From Sporosarcina sp. 6E9 (GTDB lineage: Bacteria > Bacillota > Bacilli > Bacillales_A > Planococcaceae): a stretch of 64,000 bases of DNA. The notes under the pieces were generated by a model, which ran no database searches, was not told the origin of the DNA, and was given only the letters and a program-made list of their open reading frames with translations. Shown piece by piece: positions 1 to 7,190 of the stretch (within the stretch, counting starts at the first letter, position 1; the number at the start of each line of letters is the position of its first letter). The stretch is from positions 2,101,874 to 2,165,873 of the forward strand of contig NZ_JAGEMN010000001.1 of NCBI RefSeq assembly GCF_017921835.1. The letters run 5' to 3'. A program made the position numbers and the translations under genes.

Positions 1-249
1 TAATGTTACCGCCTTGAAGATTGATTTTAATTCTCCAATGGATGCATACGCCCATGCTTTACGGTAAAGTCCGTAATGCCATGCGAAGAAATGATGCGCG
101 ATTTGGATTGTCACGACACTCATGAGTAACGTTTTACTCATAAATATATTGGTCGTAGGATGCAACATATAAAATCCGATGTATATAGAGAATAGGACAA
201 TCAAGGAGTCGACGAAAACTAAATAGGTCGTTCTTTTTTTAACTGACAA
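1..249 (-). CDS. CapD/EpsC-like polysaccharide biosynthesis epimerase/dehydratase, N-terminal part (cut by window edge)
   Basis: The first 83 codons of a minus-strand gene are visible and run off the window. The start is TTG at 249-247, eight or nine bases downstream of an AAAGGAG ribosome binding site. The peptide begins with a basic stretch, then two hydrophobic segments, then a motif like LYRKAWAYASIGEL. That layout matches the membrane part of the CapD/EpsC/WbpM family (UDP-sugar 4,6-dehydratases or C6/C4 epimerases), which precedes the NAD-binding catalytic domain; that domain is not in the window. It lies 100 bases after the phosphatase gene on the same strand, so it is probably part of the same polysaccharide operon, possibly with a booster promoter in the gap. 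The family call rests on the N-terminal region only. Confidence 0.7.
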   Translation of the reverse strand, partial: MSVKKRTTYLVFVDSLIVLFSIYIGFYMLHPTTNIFMSKTLLMSVVTIQIAHHFFAWHYGLYRKAWAYASIGELKSIFKAVTL

Positions 250-338
250 CAGGGCATTCTCCTTTCTAGTAATTATTACACAGCTTTTCTTGTTATATTC
301 TCTCATAATAGATACTTTTTACTAGTTTACGATTGTTC

Positions 339-344
339 ATTATA
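339..344 (-). promoter_or_regulatory. Possible -10 box (TATAAT) for the CapD-like gene
   Basis: On the minus strand a perfect TATAAT lies about 90 bases before the TTG start of the CapD-like gene, overlapping the 3' end of the phosphatase gene region. No good -35 box is visible at the right distance, so this is a weak call. Confidence 0.25.
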
Positions 345-349
345 GCATT

Positions 350-1117
350 TTAAGGTAATAACTTCCACCATTTCTTCGTTTCTAGTGCATTCGGCTCCAA
401 TAAAATGAAATCTTCGTTTGTTAAAATTCTATCATTGTTTTCCAACAATATGTCTGCTAAGTCATGTAGTTTTCGTTTATCTAAAAAGTTGAGTCCCTTT
501 TCAAAATGGAATGGACGGTTGACTGGATTATGTACGTCAGACCCGTATGTGTGTACTAAATTCGCTTCAACGAGTCGTAAAGACAAATTTTGAACTTGTT
601 TGCCAAAATGCCCAGCAAGACTCCCCGCTGTTATTTGAGAAAGTGCACCGTGGTTAATCAATCTCGCCAGTCGTTCAGGCTTTTGAGCGATGGCACGGTT
701 TCTTTCTGGGTGTGCAATGATTGGTACTTTATCCATACTTAGAATGCTTTGGATGATGTCCACCGTATAGGTTGGGATTCCGCTTGATGGTAGTTCAAGT
801 AAGACATATTTAGAGTCCGCAAGTGTCAAAGCTTCTTTCGTTTTCAACTTTTCAACAATGAAGTCTTTTATGCGTAATTCTTGCCCTGCATGCACGATTA
901 TTGATAAACCTTTTTCTTTACAAATTTCGTTCAACATGCTCGTCTTTTGTAAAACTGTGTCTTTGGGTACGTCAAAATGCGGGCTGTAGGCGTGAGGGGT
1001 AGCGATGATATCTGTAATTCCTTCCGCTACTGCCATTTCTAGTAATTGAACAGATTCTTCAACAGTTTTCGGCCCGTCATCAACTCCGGGTAAAATATGT
1101 GAATGTATATCTACCAT
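350..1117 (-). CDS. ywqE: YwqE/CpsB-type protein-tyrosine phosphatase (PHP domain)
   Basis: A 255-aa manganese-dependent phosphatase of the PHP (polymerase and histidinol phosphatase) superfamily. These enzymes remove phosphate from the tyrosine cluster of the cognate polysaccharide kinase and from UDP-sugar dehydrogenases. The metal-binding start DIHSHILPGVDDG (residues 3-15) and later TPHA, AHPER and GSDVHN motifs are all present, and the length is normal. It lies 64 bases downstream of the kinase gene and is followed by the CapD-like gene, so it is the third member of a Wzz-kinase-phosphatase unit that controls chain length and export of a surface polysaccharide. The ATG at 1117 follows a GGAGGGATTC-type ribosome binding site. 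Confidence 0.9.
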   Translation of the reverse strand: MVDIHSHILPGVDDGPKTVEESVQLLEMAVAEGITDIIATPHAYSPHFDVPKDTVLQKTSMLNEICKEKGLSIIVHAGQELRIKDFIVEKLKTKEALTLADSKYVLLELPSSGIPTYTVDIIQSILSMDKVPIIAHPERNRAIAQKPERLARLINHGALSQITAGSLAGHFGKQVQNLSLRLVEANLVHTYGSDVHNPVNRPFHFEKGLNFLDKRKLHDLADILLENNDRILTNEDFILLEPNALETKKWWKLLP

Positions 1118-1181
1118 TTGAATCCCTCCGTTGGCATTAAGTGTTCGATTTGAAAAAGAGTAAACAGGGAATTACACCCAT

Positions 1182-1892
1182 TTACTCTCCCGTTCCGTAG
1201 TATTGGTAGTAATAATGATCTTTATCTAATTCAAAGTTATTCAATACAGCTCCGAGAATCTTCGCTTGTGAAGAGAAAAGCGCTTCTTTTGCCTTGATGA
1301 TATTTTCTTTTTCAGTTTCGCCGGCACTTAATACGAGTACAGTACCGTCACATTTATTCGACATGATTTGCGCATCAGTAACTGATAATACAGGCGGTGC
1401 ATCAAAAATAATCACATCATATTTGTTTTTCATCTGGTCCATTAGTTTATCCATCGTTTGCGATCCGAGCAGTTCTGCAGGGTTCGGCGGAATCGGTCCG
1501 CATGTAATAATGTCAAGCCCTTCTGTATCGCTAGGGTTGATGACTTCAGAAAGGTCCGCTTGGCGTGTAAGAAGGTTTGATAAACCTACTGTGTTTGTCA
1601 AGTGGAATGTGTAATGAACGGTCGGCTTTCTCATGTCAGCATCGACAAGCAGAACGCGTTTGCCTTCTTGCGCAAAAACGACAGCAGTGTTTGCTGATAT
1701 TGTCGACTTTCCGTCACCAGGGGATGCGGAAGTTACGAGTAATGTTTTAAGTTCACCATCGGGTAGTGAAAAGTTGATATTGGTACGCATTGTACGAAAT
1801 TGTTCGGATACCACTGATTTGGGGTTGACACTTGTAACGACTTTACGCGCCGCTGTTTGGACTGTTTTTTTCTTTCTCGCTTTTCTCACCAT
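1182..1892 (-). CDS. ywqD: CpsD/YwqD-type tyrosine-protein kinase (BY-kinase)
   Basis: A 236-aa bacterial tyrosine kinase of the CpsD/CapB family, the cytoplasmic half of a polysaccharide co-polymerase. It has Walker A SASPGDGKST (about residues 55-64), Walker A' VLLVDADMRKP (about 80-90) and Walker B VIIFDAPPVL. The C-terminus carries the autophosphorylated tyrosine cluster DHYYYQYYGTGE, with five tyrosines. The start is very close to the end of the adaptor gene (2-base gap), so the two are translationally linked, as expected for the Firmicute pair in which the Wzz-like membrane protein activates the kinase. The phosphatase that reverses its phosphorylation follows. Confidence 0.93.
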   Translation of the reverse strand: MVRKARKKKTVQTAARKVVTSVNPKSVVSEQFRTMRTNINFSLPDGELKTLLVTSASPGDGKSTISANTAVVFAQEGKRVLLVDADMRKPTVHYTFHLTNTVGLSNLLTRQADLSEVINPSDTEGLDIITCGPIPPNPAELLGSQTMDKLMDQMKNKYDVIIFDAPPVLSVTDAQIMSNKCDGTVLVLSAGETEKENIIKAKEALFSSQAKILGAVLNNFELDKDHYYYQYYGTGE

Positions 1893-1894
1893 TT

Positions 1895-2632
1895 TTACCT
1901 TCTCCCCCTTCCTCTTCTTTGTTTAACTTCGACTTTCATTTTCGCGATGTCGCTATCTGGTATCGGACTGATTAAGCCGATGATTGGTAAGTTTAATATT
2001 TCTTCGACGTCTTGTTCGTCTTTCATCGTTGTATCTAGGTATTCAAGTAAAAATGCCACGCCTACACCGAGCATGAGGCCGATAACGGCTGCGATTGCCA
2101 TATTCAGTTTCGGATCTGGTTTAACAGGTGACGGGTTAGCCCCAAGTTCTGCTGGGGTTAGTATGTTCACATTATCCACATTCATTAATACTTGTATTTC
2201 TTTTTGGAAAACTGTCGCGATTTTATTGGCGAGTTCGACTGCCATTTTAGGATCTTCGTCTTGAACTTGAATATTAACGACTTGTGAATTTTGGGCGCTG
2301 TTCACTGTCACTTGATTGATTAATGCGCCTACCGATCGTTCCAAGTTCAATTCTTCTTTAACGATTCCAAGTATGGCCGGACTTTTAATAATAACGTTAT
2401 ATGTATTGATTAATTGTAGGTTTGCTTGGATATCTTGCGCGTTATTTTGTTGTTGTTGATCTGTTTTTGATGTTGTGACAAGTATTTGTGTGGATGATTG
2501 ATAGATTGGCGTTAGAAGCCAAAAACTGACGACACCACTAATCGTTATTGCGATAATTGTTATGAGTGCAATTAAGCCTAAACGTTTTTTTAATGTCTTA
2601 AATAAGTCCTGAAGACTAATCGTTTCTTCCAT
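1895..2632 (-). CDS. ywqC: Wzz/YwqC-type polysaccharide chain-length regulator and kinase activator
   Basis: A 245-aa membrane protein with the Wzz fold: a short cytoplasmic start (METTISLQ-like, actually MEETISLQDL), TM1 around residues 20-40, an extracytoplasmic helical region, and a second TM near residue 175-195 after a proline-rich stretch (LGANPSPVKPDPK). The basic C-terminal tail is where such proteins touch the BY-kinase. I chose ATG at 2632 because an AAAAGGAGTAATAATAA ribosome binding site precedes it; an upstream in-frame start (2659) would place that site inside the gene. It leads the minus-strand unit and diverges from the SGNH/LCP genes. Confidence 0.9.
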   Translation of the reverse strand: MEETISLQDLFKTLKKRLGLIALITIIAITISGVVSFWLLTPIYQSSTQILVTTSKTDQQQQNNAQDIQANLQLINTYNVIIKSPAILGIVKEELNLERSVGALINQVTVNSAQNSQVVNIQVQDEDPKMAVELANKIATVFQKEIQVLMNVDNVNILTPAELGANPSPVKPDPKLNMAIAAVIGLMLGVGVAFLLEYLDTTMKDEQDVEEILNLPIIGLISPIPDSDIAKMKVEVKQRRGRGRR

Positions 2633-2677
2633 ATTTATTATTACTCCTTTTAAATTCAAATAATTAACATAGCGATT

Positions 2678-2683
2678 ATTATA
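2678..2683 (-). promoter_or_regulatory. -10 box candidate for the Wzz-kinase-phosphatase unit
   Basis: A TATAAT on the minus strand 46 bases before the Wzz-like start. The 160-base divergent gap also contains three direct copies of (A/T)TTCGAC(A/T) at 2689-2696, 2713-2720 and 2753-2760 that could be regulator contacts. No clear -35 box is seen. Confidence 0.35.
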
Positions 2684-2792
2684 ACATGATTCGACAATTT
2701 TTGATATATTATTTTCGACTGATATATGCGATAATTAAACTATTATGTAAATATTCGACACGTTTTACTAGGAAAGGAGTAGTAATTATCAA

Positions 2793-3611
2793 ATGAGAAA
2801 AGTACTATCTATTATTCTTGTAGTTATTTGTCTTATTTTGTTAATCTTTAGTTATATGCAATGGCAGGACAAAATTGATTCTGCTAAGGGGATGGAATCA
2901 TCCACTTTGAAAGAGGTAACGGATACTAGTTCTTCTTCTGTAGATGAGGATGAGGAAAAGGCAGAAGTTGTGAAACCTGATGTGGATGTTGAACGTCTAC
3001 TATCATTGACTTCTAATCAGGACAAGGTTGTATCGTCTGTATTCCGGAGTCGCTTGGAAGCAGATGAGGTTGTTGACTTTTTAATTGTCGGATCTGAATC
3101 GATGAATTATGGCGATCCGGGATACGCAGAACGTTTGCAGCTTTCACTGCAAGAGTCATATGGCGAGGCAGTGAACGTTTCAACGATTGTATTGGATGGG
3201 GCAACGGATTCAATCATCAATGGGATGGATGATGTAATAGATTTTGATGTTGGTTATGATGTCGTCTTGTTCGAACCACTAACACTTAACAGTAGCGGCG
3301 TCATTCTTCCAGAAACGCAACACGAACATATCGGGATGTTTATTGACCGAATGAAAGATGAAGTCGATGATGCAGTAGTTGTCCTACATCCTGCGCAACT
3401 ATTACGTCGTGCAATGAACTATCCAGCCCAGGTTCAATCCGTTAAGGGTTATGCTGATTCAGAAAACATCCCTTATATCGACCATTGGACTGAGTGGCCA
3501 GAAGTTAACTCGGAAGAATTAGTTCAGTATTTAGATGAAGATAATTGGCCGAATCCCGAAGGTGCCGAACTTTGGGCGAATGCACTGATTACGTATTTTA
3601 TAGCTGAATAG
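2793..3611 (+). CDS. Membrane-anchored SGNH/GDSL-like protein, possibly catalytically degenerate
   Basis: A 272-aa protein with an N-terminal membrane anchor (about residues 5-25), an acidic serine-rich linker, then an SGNH-like alpha/beta domain (about 85-272). Family proteins are esterases or acetyltransferase partners acting on polysaccharides or the cell wall. The usual GDS nucleophile block appears as IVGSESM (about residue 97-103). The C-terminal block, normally DxxHPN.EG, reads DNWPNPEGAELWANAL, so the catalytic histidine seems to be missing. It is 22 bases ahead of the LCP gene start and opposite to the tyrosine-kinase unit, which points to a role in surface polymer attachment or modification. 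RBS is AAAGGAG. The function is not settled. Confidence 0.6.
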   Translation: MRKVLSIILVVICLILLIFSYMQWQDKIDSAKGMESSTLKEVTDTSSSSVDEDEEKAEVVKPDVDVERLLSLTSNQDKVVSSVFRSRLEADEVVDFLIVGSESMNYGDPGYAERLQLSLQESYGEAVNVSTIVLDGATDSIINGMDDVIDFDVGYDVVLFEPLTLNSSGVILPETQHEHIGMFIDRMKDEVDDAVVVLHPAQLLRRAMNYPAQVQSVKGYADSENIPYIDHWTEWPEVNSEELVQYLDEDNWPNPEGAELWANALITYFIAE

Positions 3612-3633
3612 ATAGATGGAGGAGAAGGATTCG

Positions 3634-4563
3634 ATGGACAGTAGAGTAAATCGCAAGAAAAAGAAGAAATGGCCTTGGATTGTCGGCGTTATAGGCGTAT
3701 TAGTTTTAGGTGTAGTTGTTTACGGTGCGATGATCGTTAAGAATTTAACAGATACAGCGAAAGAAATTCACGAGCCGATTGAGCGTGCTGTATCTGAAAA
3801 GCGTGAGGAACCTGTTGTGTTTAAAGATGCTGAACCCTTTTCGATGTTAGTTTTGGGTGTTGATGAACGCGAAGGCGATAGCGGCCGTTCGGATACGATG
3901 ATCGTGATGACGGTGAATCCTGAAACGAAGTCTACGAAAATGGTAAGTATTCCACGTGATACGTATACGGAAATTGTTGGTAAAGGCATTAATGATAAGA
4001 TTAACCACGCATATGCGTTCGGTGGAACCGAAATGTCGATGGCTACAGTAGAAAATCTACTAGACATTCCAATAGACTACGTAGTACAAGTGAATATGGA
4101 AAGCTTTAAAGATATTGTAGATGCTGTTGGCGGGATTACGATTAATAACACTTTGGATTTCAAAGTTGGAAGCCATACGTATCCTAAAGGGCAGATTTCA
4201 TTGAATGGTGACGAGGCGCTTGACTTTGTAAGAATGCGTTATGAAGATCCACGTGGAGATTTTGGAAGACAGGATCGTCAGAAGCAAGTGATTCAGGCTG
4301 TGTTGCGTGAAGGCGCATCAGTTAGTAGTTTGTTGAATTATAAGAGTATATTCGGTGCGATTGGTAGTAATGTGAAGACGAATATGACGTTTGATGAAAT
4401 GGTTGAGGTTCAGAAGAATTACAAGGATGCAGCTGGTAAAGTGGATCAGCTGTATATTGAAAAAGGACAAGGCCAGAAGATGAATAATATTTGGTATTAC
4501 ATTATGAATGATGAAGAGTTAAATGGAATTACTAGTGAGTTGAAAGAGCATTTGGAGTTGTAA
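3634..4563 (+). CDS. LytR-CpsA-Psr (LCP) family glycopolymer ligase
   Basis: An LCP enzyme of about 309 aa that would transfer undecaprenyl-linked wall polymer (teichoic acid or capsule) onto peptidoglycan outside the membrane. It has a lysine-rich start, one TM (about residues 13-35), then the catalytic LCP domain with SDTMIVMTV, VSIPRDTY, NDKINHAYAFGG and LDFVRMRYEDPRGDFGRQDRQ, i.e. the conserved acidic and arginine residues that bind the pyrophosphate-lipid. I chose ATG 3634 because a GGAGGAG site ends 10-11 bases upstream; the in-frame ATG at 3616 would contain that site. A strong terminator follows directly. Which polymer it attaches cannot be told, although both a capsule-like cluster and WTA genes are present. 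Confidence 0.9.
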   Translation: MDSRVNRKKKKKWPWIVGVIGVLVLGVVVYGAMIVKNLTDTAKEIHEPIERAVSEKREEPVVFKDAEPFSMLVLGVDEREGDSGRSDTMIVMTVNPETKSTKMVSIPRDTYTEIVGKGINDKINHAYAFGGTEMSMATVENLLDIPIDYVVQVNMESFKDIVDAVGGITINNTLDFKVGSHTYPKGQISLNGDEALDFVRMRYEDPRGDFGRQDRQKQVIQAVLREGASVSSLLNYKSIFGAIGSNVKTNMTFDEMVEVQKNYKDAAGKVDQLYIEKGQGQKMNNIWYYIMNDEELNGITSELKEHLEL

Positions 4564-4573
4564 ATCGTGAGTG

Positions 4574-4612
4574 GGTCCCTGTCCGGCTGTGCCGGACAGG
4601 GACCTTTTTTTA
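4574..4612 (+). terminator. Intrinsic terminator after the LCP gene
   Basis: A perfect 14-bp GC-rich stem (GGTCCCTGTCCGGC with its complement, 3-base loop) followed by eight T residues, 10 bases after the LCP stop codon. Confidence 0.95.
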
Positions 4613-4632
4613 TGTAGATTTGGAATCCGTGA

Positions 4633-4772
4633 GGATTGGGACGAGATTACTTGTGAGAGAGACAACATTATGAGTTATAGCGATGACAATTTGAGAGATT
4701 GAGACGACATTCCCGTATTGGGACGACATTATGAAAGATTGAGACGACATTTTTGTCGATTGCGACGATATT
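4633..4772 (+). repeat. Phased motif array 1, variant core GACGACATT
   Basis: Seven copies of a motif like GATTGAGACGACATT, with GAC starting at 4640, 4661, 4682, 4703, 4722, 4743 and 4764, so steps of 21, 21, 21, 19, 21 and 21. It belongs to the same family as the later arrays but has GACGACAT in place of GCGGACAT. It sits between convergent genes, on the + strand. No gene is supported here. Confidence 0.85.
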
Positions 4773-4783
4773 CTTGATAAAAA

Positions 4784-4801
4784 GGGATGCCGGGGCATCC
4801 C
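4784..4801 (-). terminator. Hairpin terminator reading to the minus strand
   Basis: Stem GGGATGCC/GGCATCCC followed on the minus strand by TTTTT. It can end transcription of the 40-aa gene (and DUF3784 gene) upstream of it. The stretch 4802-4922 between it and that gene shows nothing I can name. Confidence 0.75.
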
Positions 4802-4922
4802 CTCCCTATCGAAATGGGGTTCCAGGTGGCCATGAGTTCTCTGGTACAAAACGTGAATTAACACACCATTTATCACCACAAATAGCATCCAATTAGAGCA
4901 TCAATTAGATGAAATTTGACCT

Positions 4923-5045
4923 TCAGGATAACCATCTAACTAAATTAATAATTAACCTTGGAAGGTAGAGCAGAACGTTTAGCATTATCTCCACAGCCGC
5001 GTCTAAAACGATACTATACTCTTTACTTTTTTTACGCTTGCCCAT
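4923..5045 (-). CDS. Small (40-aa) membrane peptide behind a nine-G tract
   Basis: A 40-codon ORF too short for ordinary gene calling. It begins with a lysine/arginine-rich MGKRKKSKEY, then has a hydrophobic, probably membrane-bound helix (IMLNVLLYLPRLIINLV) and ends RWLS. ATG is preceded by a run of nine G and then CAACAA, so the G tract is the only possible Shine-Dalgarno sequence. Length change in that tract could alter translation efficiency. I do not recognise a family with certainty. It shares strand with the DUF3784 gene 77 bases upstream, and the hairpin at 4784-4801 would end both. The composition (basic start plus hydrophobic helix) argues that it is real; no homology evidence is available. 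Confidence 0.45.
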   Translation of the reverse strand: MGKRKKSKEYSIVLDAAVEIMLNVLLYLPRLIINLVRWLS

Positions 5046-5122
5046 TTGTTGCCCCCCCCCATAATGGCCCTATTGAGGCACAGTCCTTATTCAACAACTG
5101 CGCTCAATTACGGTAGACATTA

Positions 5123-5434
5123 TTAAGCATCCGATTTACTTAGTCGATTAATGTAAAATACGAGTATAACAATGCCTAATATAATCAAAATAGAAATCAC
5201 TTGTCCTGCTACTAATCCTATTTTTCCAATACCTAACGGCAAAATAAGAATAAGTACCCCACTAATCATAAGGAATAAACCTACTGCATTAGCTAACTTG
5301 TTTTTATCTCCCCGAAAAGTGTTCTCATTAAAACCTGCAATGAGAGTGAATTCTTGTTTTTTCCATATCAGGTAACTAAAAAAGAAAAGAAGAGCACTAG
5401 TAAAAAGACAAACTATTACTGGACCTATATTCAT
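5123..5434 (-). CDS. DUF3784-like small integral membrane protein
   Basis: A 103-aa protein with three hydrophobic helices: about residues 3-22, 48-66 and 72-95. Between the first two is the segment KKQEFTLIAGFNENTFRGDK, which resembles the loop after the first helix in DUF3784 proteins of Bacillales (short cytoplasmic loop with an aromatic-glycine pair). No enzymatic residues are seen and the function is unknown. A TATAAT box lies 118 bases upstream on its strand. The RBS is weak (GAAGGAAAG about 15 bases upstream). Confidence 0.7.
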   Translation of the reverse strand: MNIGPVIVCLFTSALLFFFSYLIWKKQEFTLIAGFNENTFRGDKNKLANAVGLFLMISGVLILILPLGIGKIGLVAGQVISILIILGIVILVFYINRLSKSDA

Positions 5435-5551
5435 ACACAGAACACCTAACTTTCCTTCTGGCTATCGTAAAAGACTTTATTTCACTTTAAAGCTACTGCT
5501 AATCGATAAAACGACCGTTTGTAGAAGTGTCAAATTCATTTCATACTCTCT

Positions 5552-5557
5552 ATTATA
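5552..5557 (-). promoter_or_regulatory. -10 box candidate upstream of the DUF3784 gene
   Basis: TATAAT preceded by GG on the minus strand (TGGTATAAT, close to an extended -10). No convincing -35 box. It lies inside the possible 27-codon ORF. Confidence 0.4.
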
Positions 5558-5761
5558 CCAGAGATACCGAACGAGACCTTCGAAATATTTAATTTATCCC
5601 ACAATTTAATCAGTTTCAATGTGATCACTCCTATTTATAAAATTGCGTTTGGACATACGAGTTAACAGTGGTATTAATACATACATTAGCTGACCTACAA
5701 TAGAAATTGTAATCCTGCTAATAGGCTTGTCAGTAGGGTGCCGATACATAGGCAAAAGGAA

Positions 5762-5792
5762 AGAGTCCAATTCATATGCGAATTTGGACTCT
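5762..5792 (-). terminator. Terminator after gltS
   Basis: Stem AGAGTCCAA.../...TTGGACTCT with a short AT-rich loop, followed on the minus strand by TTTCCTTTT, 56 bases after the gltS stop. Confidence 0.8.
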
Positions 5793-5847
5793 AATAGTGT
5801 GTTTTATTTATGTTTTGTACCGCTCAACCGAGTACTCTCAATTAGCC

Positions 5848-7041
5848 TTAGGAAAAGATATTAATTGTCGTAATAATAATCGGCATAGCAAAGACATCAA
5901 CTAAGAATGCGCCTACGATTGGTACGACTAGATAGGCTTTTCTAGAATGGCCGAACTTCCCTGTAATTGCCGCCATATTCGCCATAGCATTTGGCGTTGC
6001 GCCTAATCCGTGACCTGCAAATCCACCGACCATAACTGCCGCGTCGAATGATTTTCCGAGTAAACGGAAGAGAACGAAAATCCCGAAAAACACGATGAAA
6101 AGTGATTGGACGAATACGATGACTAAGATTGGAAGTGCCAACCCTGTCAGTTCCCACAGCTTGATACTCATAAGCGCCATTGATAGGAATACGCCTAATG
6201 TAATATCCCCGACTAGTTCCACGCTCTTCATGTCTACGATTTCAGGATTAATCTTATCGACAACATTTCGTACAATTACTGCGACAAACATCGCCCCGAC
6301 GTAACTCGGAAGCACGAATCCAGTTGACGCGGAGAACAGTTCCGCTAAGTACGAACCCGCTGCCATTGAAAATGTGATTAATAAAAGTTGCGTGAAAAAG
6401 CGATTTGAGTCTATTGGGATGTTTTTCACTACTTCCTCGATTTCTGTAGATTCAGCTGCATCTTCCGAAGATTTTAAATTGTATTTCGTGATGAGATGTT
6501 TTGCGATGGGTCCACCGACAAGTCCACCGGCGATCAAGCCGAAAGTAGCGGCTGCAATTCCAATTGGAAGTGCTGAAGCTACGCCTAAACCTTCAATCGT
6601 TTGACCGAATGCCGTTGCGCCTCCGTGTCCGCCTTCCATAGAAATTGCCCCAGCCATTAAACCGAGTAAAGGGTGAATGTCGAATACTTTTGCCAGTGAA
6701 ATCGCAATGACGTTTTGTGCTAAGGCTAAAAATCCACATGCGAGCCAGTATATGATTAATAATTTTCCACCAAGCTTAACTAACTTGAAGCTGGCACCGA
6801 TTCCAACAGTCGTAAAGAACGCGAGCATGAACATGCCCTGCAAGGAAGTGTCCAGCGCAACTTCAACCCAGTTCAGTTGTTTGAGGAGTGCCGCAACAAT
6901 TGCGAATAAAAGCCCGCCTACTACTGGAGCTGGAATACAAAAACGTTGTAATATACCTACTCTTTTGACGAGTAATGTCCCTAAGACGAAAAGTGCAACG
7001 GACAAGAATATTGTCGTAACTTGGTTGAGTTCAATTGTCAT
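5848..7041 (-). CDS. gltS: Sodium/glutamate symporter GltS
   Basis: A 397-aa sodium-coupled glutamate importer of the ESS family. The whole chain is hydrophobic, with about ten helices in two inverted halves separated by a charged loop near residues 185-210. Typical motifs are FCIPAPVVGGLLFA near residue 34, the glycine-rich EGGHGGATAFG near residue 136 and GFAGHGLGATPNAMANM near 340. The ATG at 7041 follows AAAGGAGG. It is transcribed away from the LysR-type gene, the usual arrangement for a regulator and its target. A CcpA-like site lies in its 5' untranslated region. Confidence 0.95.
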   Translation of the reverse strand: MTIELNQVTTIFLSVALFVLGTLLVKRVGILQRFCIPAPVVGGLLFAIVAALLKQLNWVEVALDTSLQGMFMLAFFTTVGIGASFKLVKLGGKLLIIYWLACGFLALAQNVIAISLAKVFDIHPLLGLMAGAISMEGGHGGATAFGQTIEGLGVASALPIGIAAATFGLIAGGLVGGPIAKHLITKYNLKSSEDAAESTEIEEVVKNIPIDSNRFFTQLLLITFSMAAGSYLAELFSASTGFVLPSYVGAMFVAVIVRNVVDKINPEIVDMKSVELVGDITLGVFLSMALMSIKLWELTGLALPILVIVFVQSLFIVFFGIFVLFRLLGKSFDAAVMVGGFAGHGLGATPNAMANMAAITGKFGHSRKAYLVVPIVGAFLVDVFAMPIIITTINIFS

Positions 7042-7068
7042 GGTGTTCCTCCTTTTATGTCAACGCTG

Positions 7069-7082
7069 TGAAAGCGCTATAT
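7069..7082. promoter_or_regulatory. Candidate cre (CcpA) site in the gltS leader
   Basis: TGAAAGCGCTATAT fits the catabolite-responsive element pattern TGWAARCGYTWNCW with one mismatch. It lies 28 bases before the gltS start and downstream of the -10 box, where a bound repressor would block elongation. Confidence 0.4.
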
Positions 7083-7104
7083 GTGTGCATTTCTTATTGT
7101 TTAC

Positions 7105-7110
7105 ATTATA
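7105..7110 (-). promoter_or_regulatory. gltS -10 box
   Basis: Minus-strand TATAAT, with a weak TTAGAA 18 bases upstream as -35. It is 64 bases before the gltS start codon. Confidence 0.5.
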
Positions 7111-7150
7111 TAGAGCTTGATTTATAATTTCTAATATCGAAAAACTATAT

Positions 7151-7173
7151 ACTTATTGGTTTTACTAATAAGT
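7151..7173. promoter_or_regulatory. Dyad in the gltS/LysR divergent region
   Basis: Inverted repeat ACTTATT-N9-AATAAGT just ahead of the LysR-type gene and about 40 bases beyond the gltS promoter. LysR regulators usually bind such interrupted dyads, so this is a candidate autoregulatory site. Confidence 0.4.
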
Positions 7174-7190
7174 GAAAGGGTGCCTTTGAC

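Larger units (their letters stand above)
5435..5847. other. 413-base gap with a possible 27-codon peptide gene
   Basis: The gap holds the -10 box at 5552-5557, the gltS terminator at 5762-5792 and, on the minus strand, an ORF 5619-5536. That ORF starts with TTG eight bases after AGGAG and would give a 27-residue cationic, partly amphipathic peptide starting MKLIKLWDKL. The remainder has no recognisable structure. Confidence 0.3.

Noticed and set aside
4784..4888. Minus-strand ORF 4888-4610 starting MLFVVINGVL
   Set aside because: It crosses a terminator hairpin and array 1, has no ribosome site and its second half is array translation.
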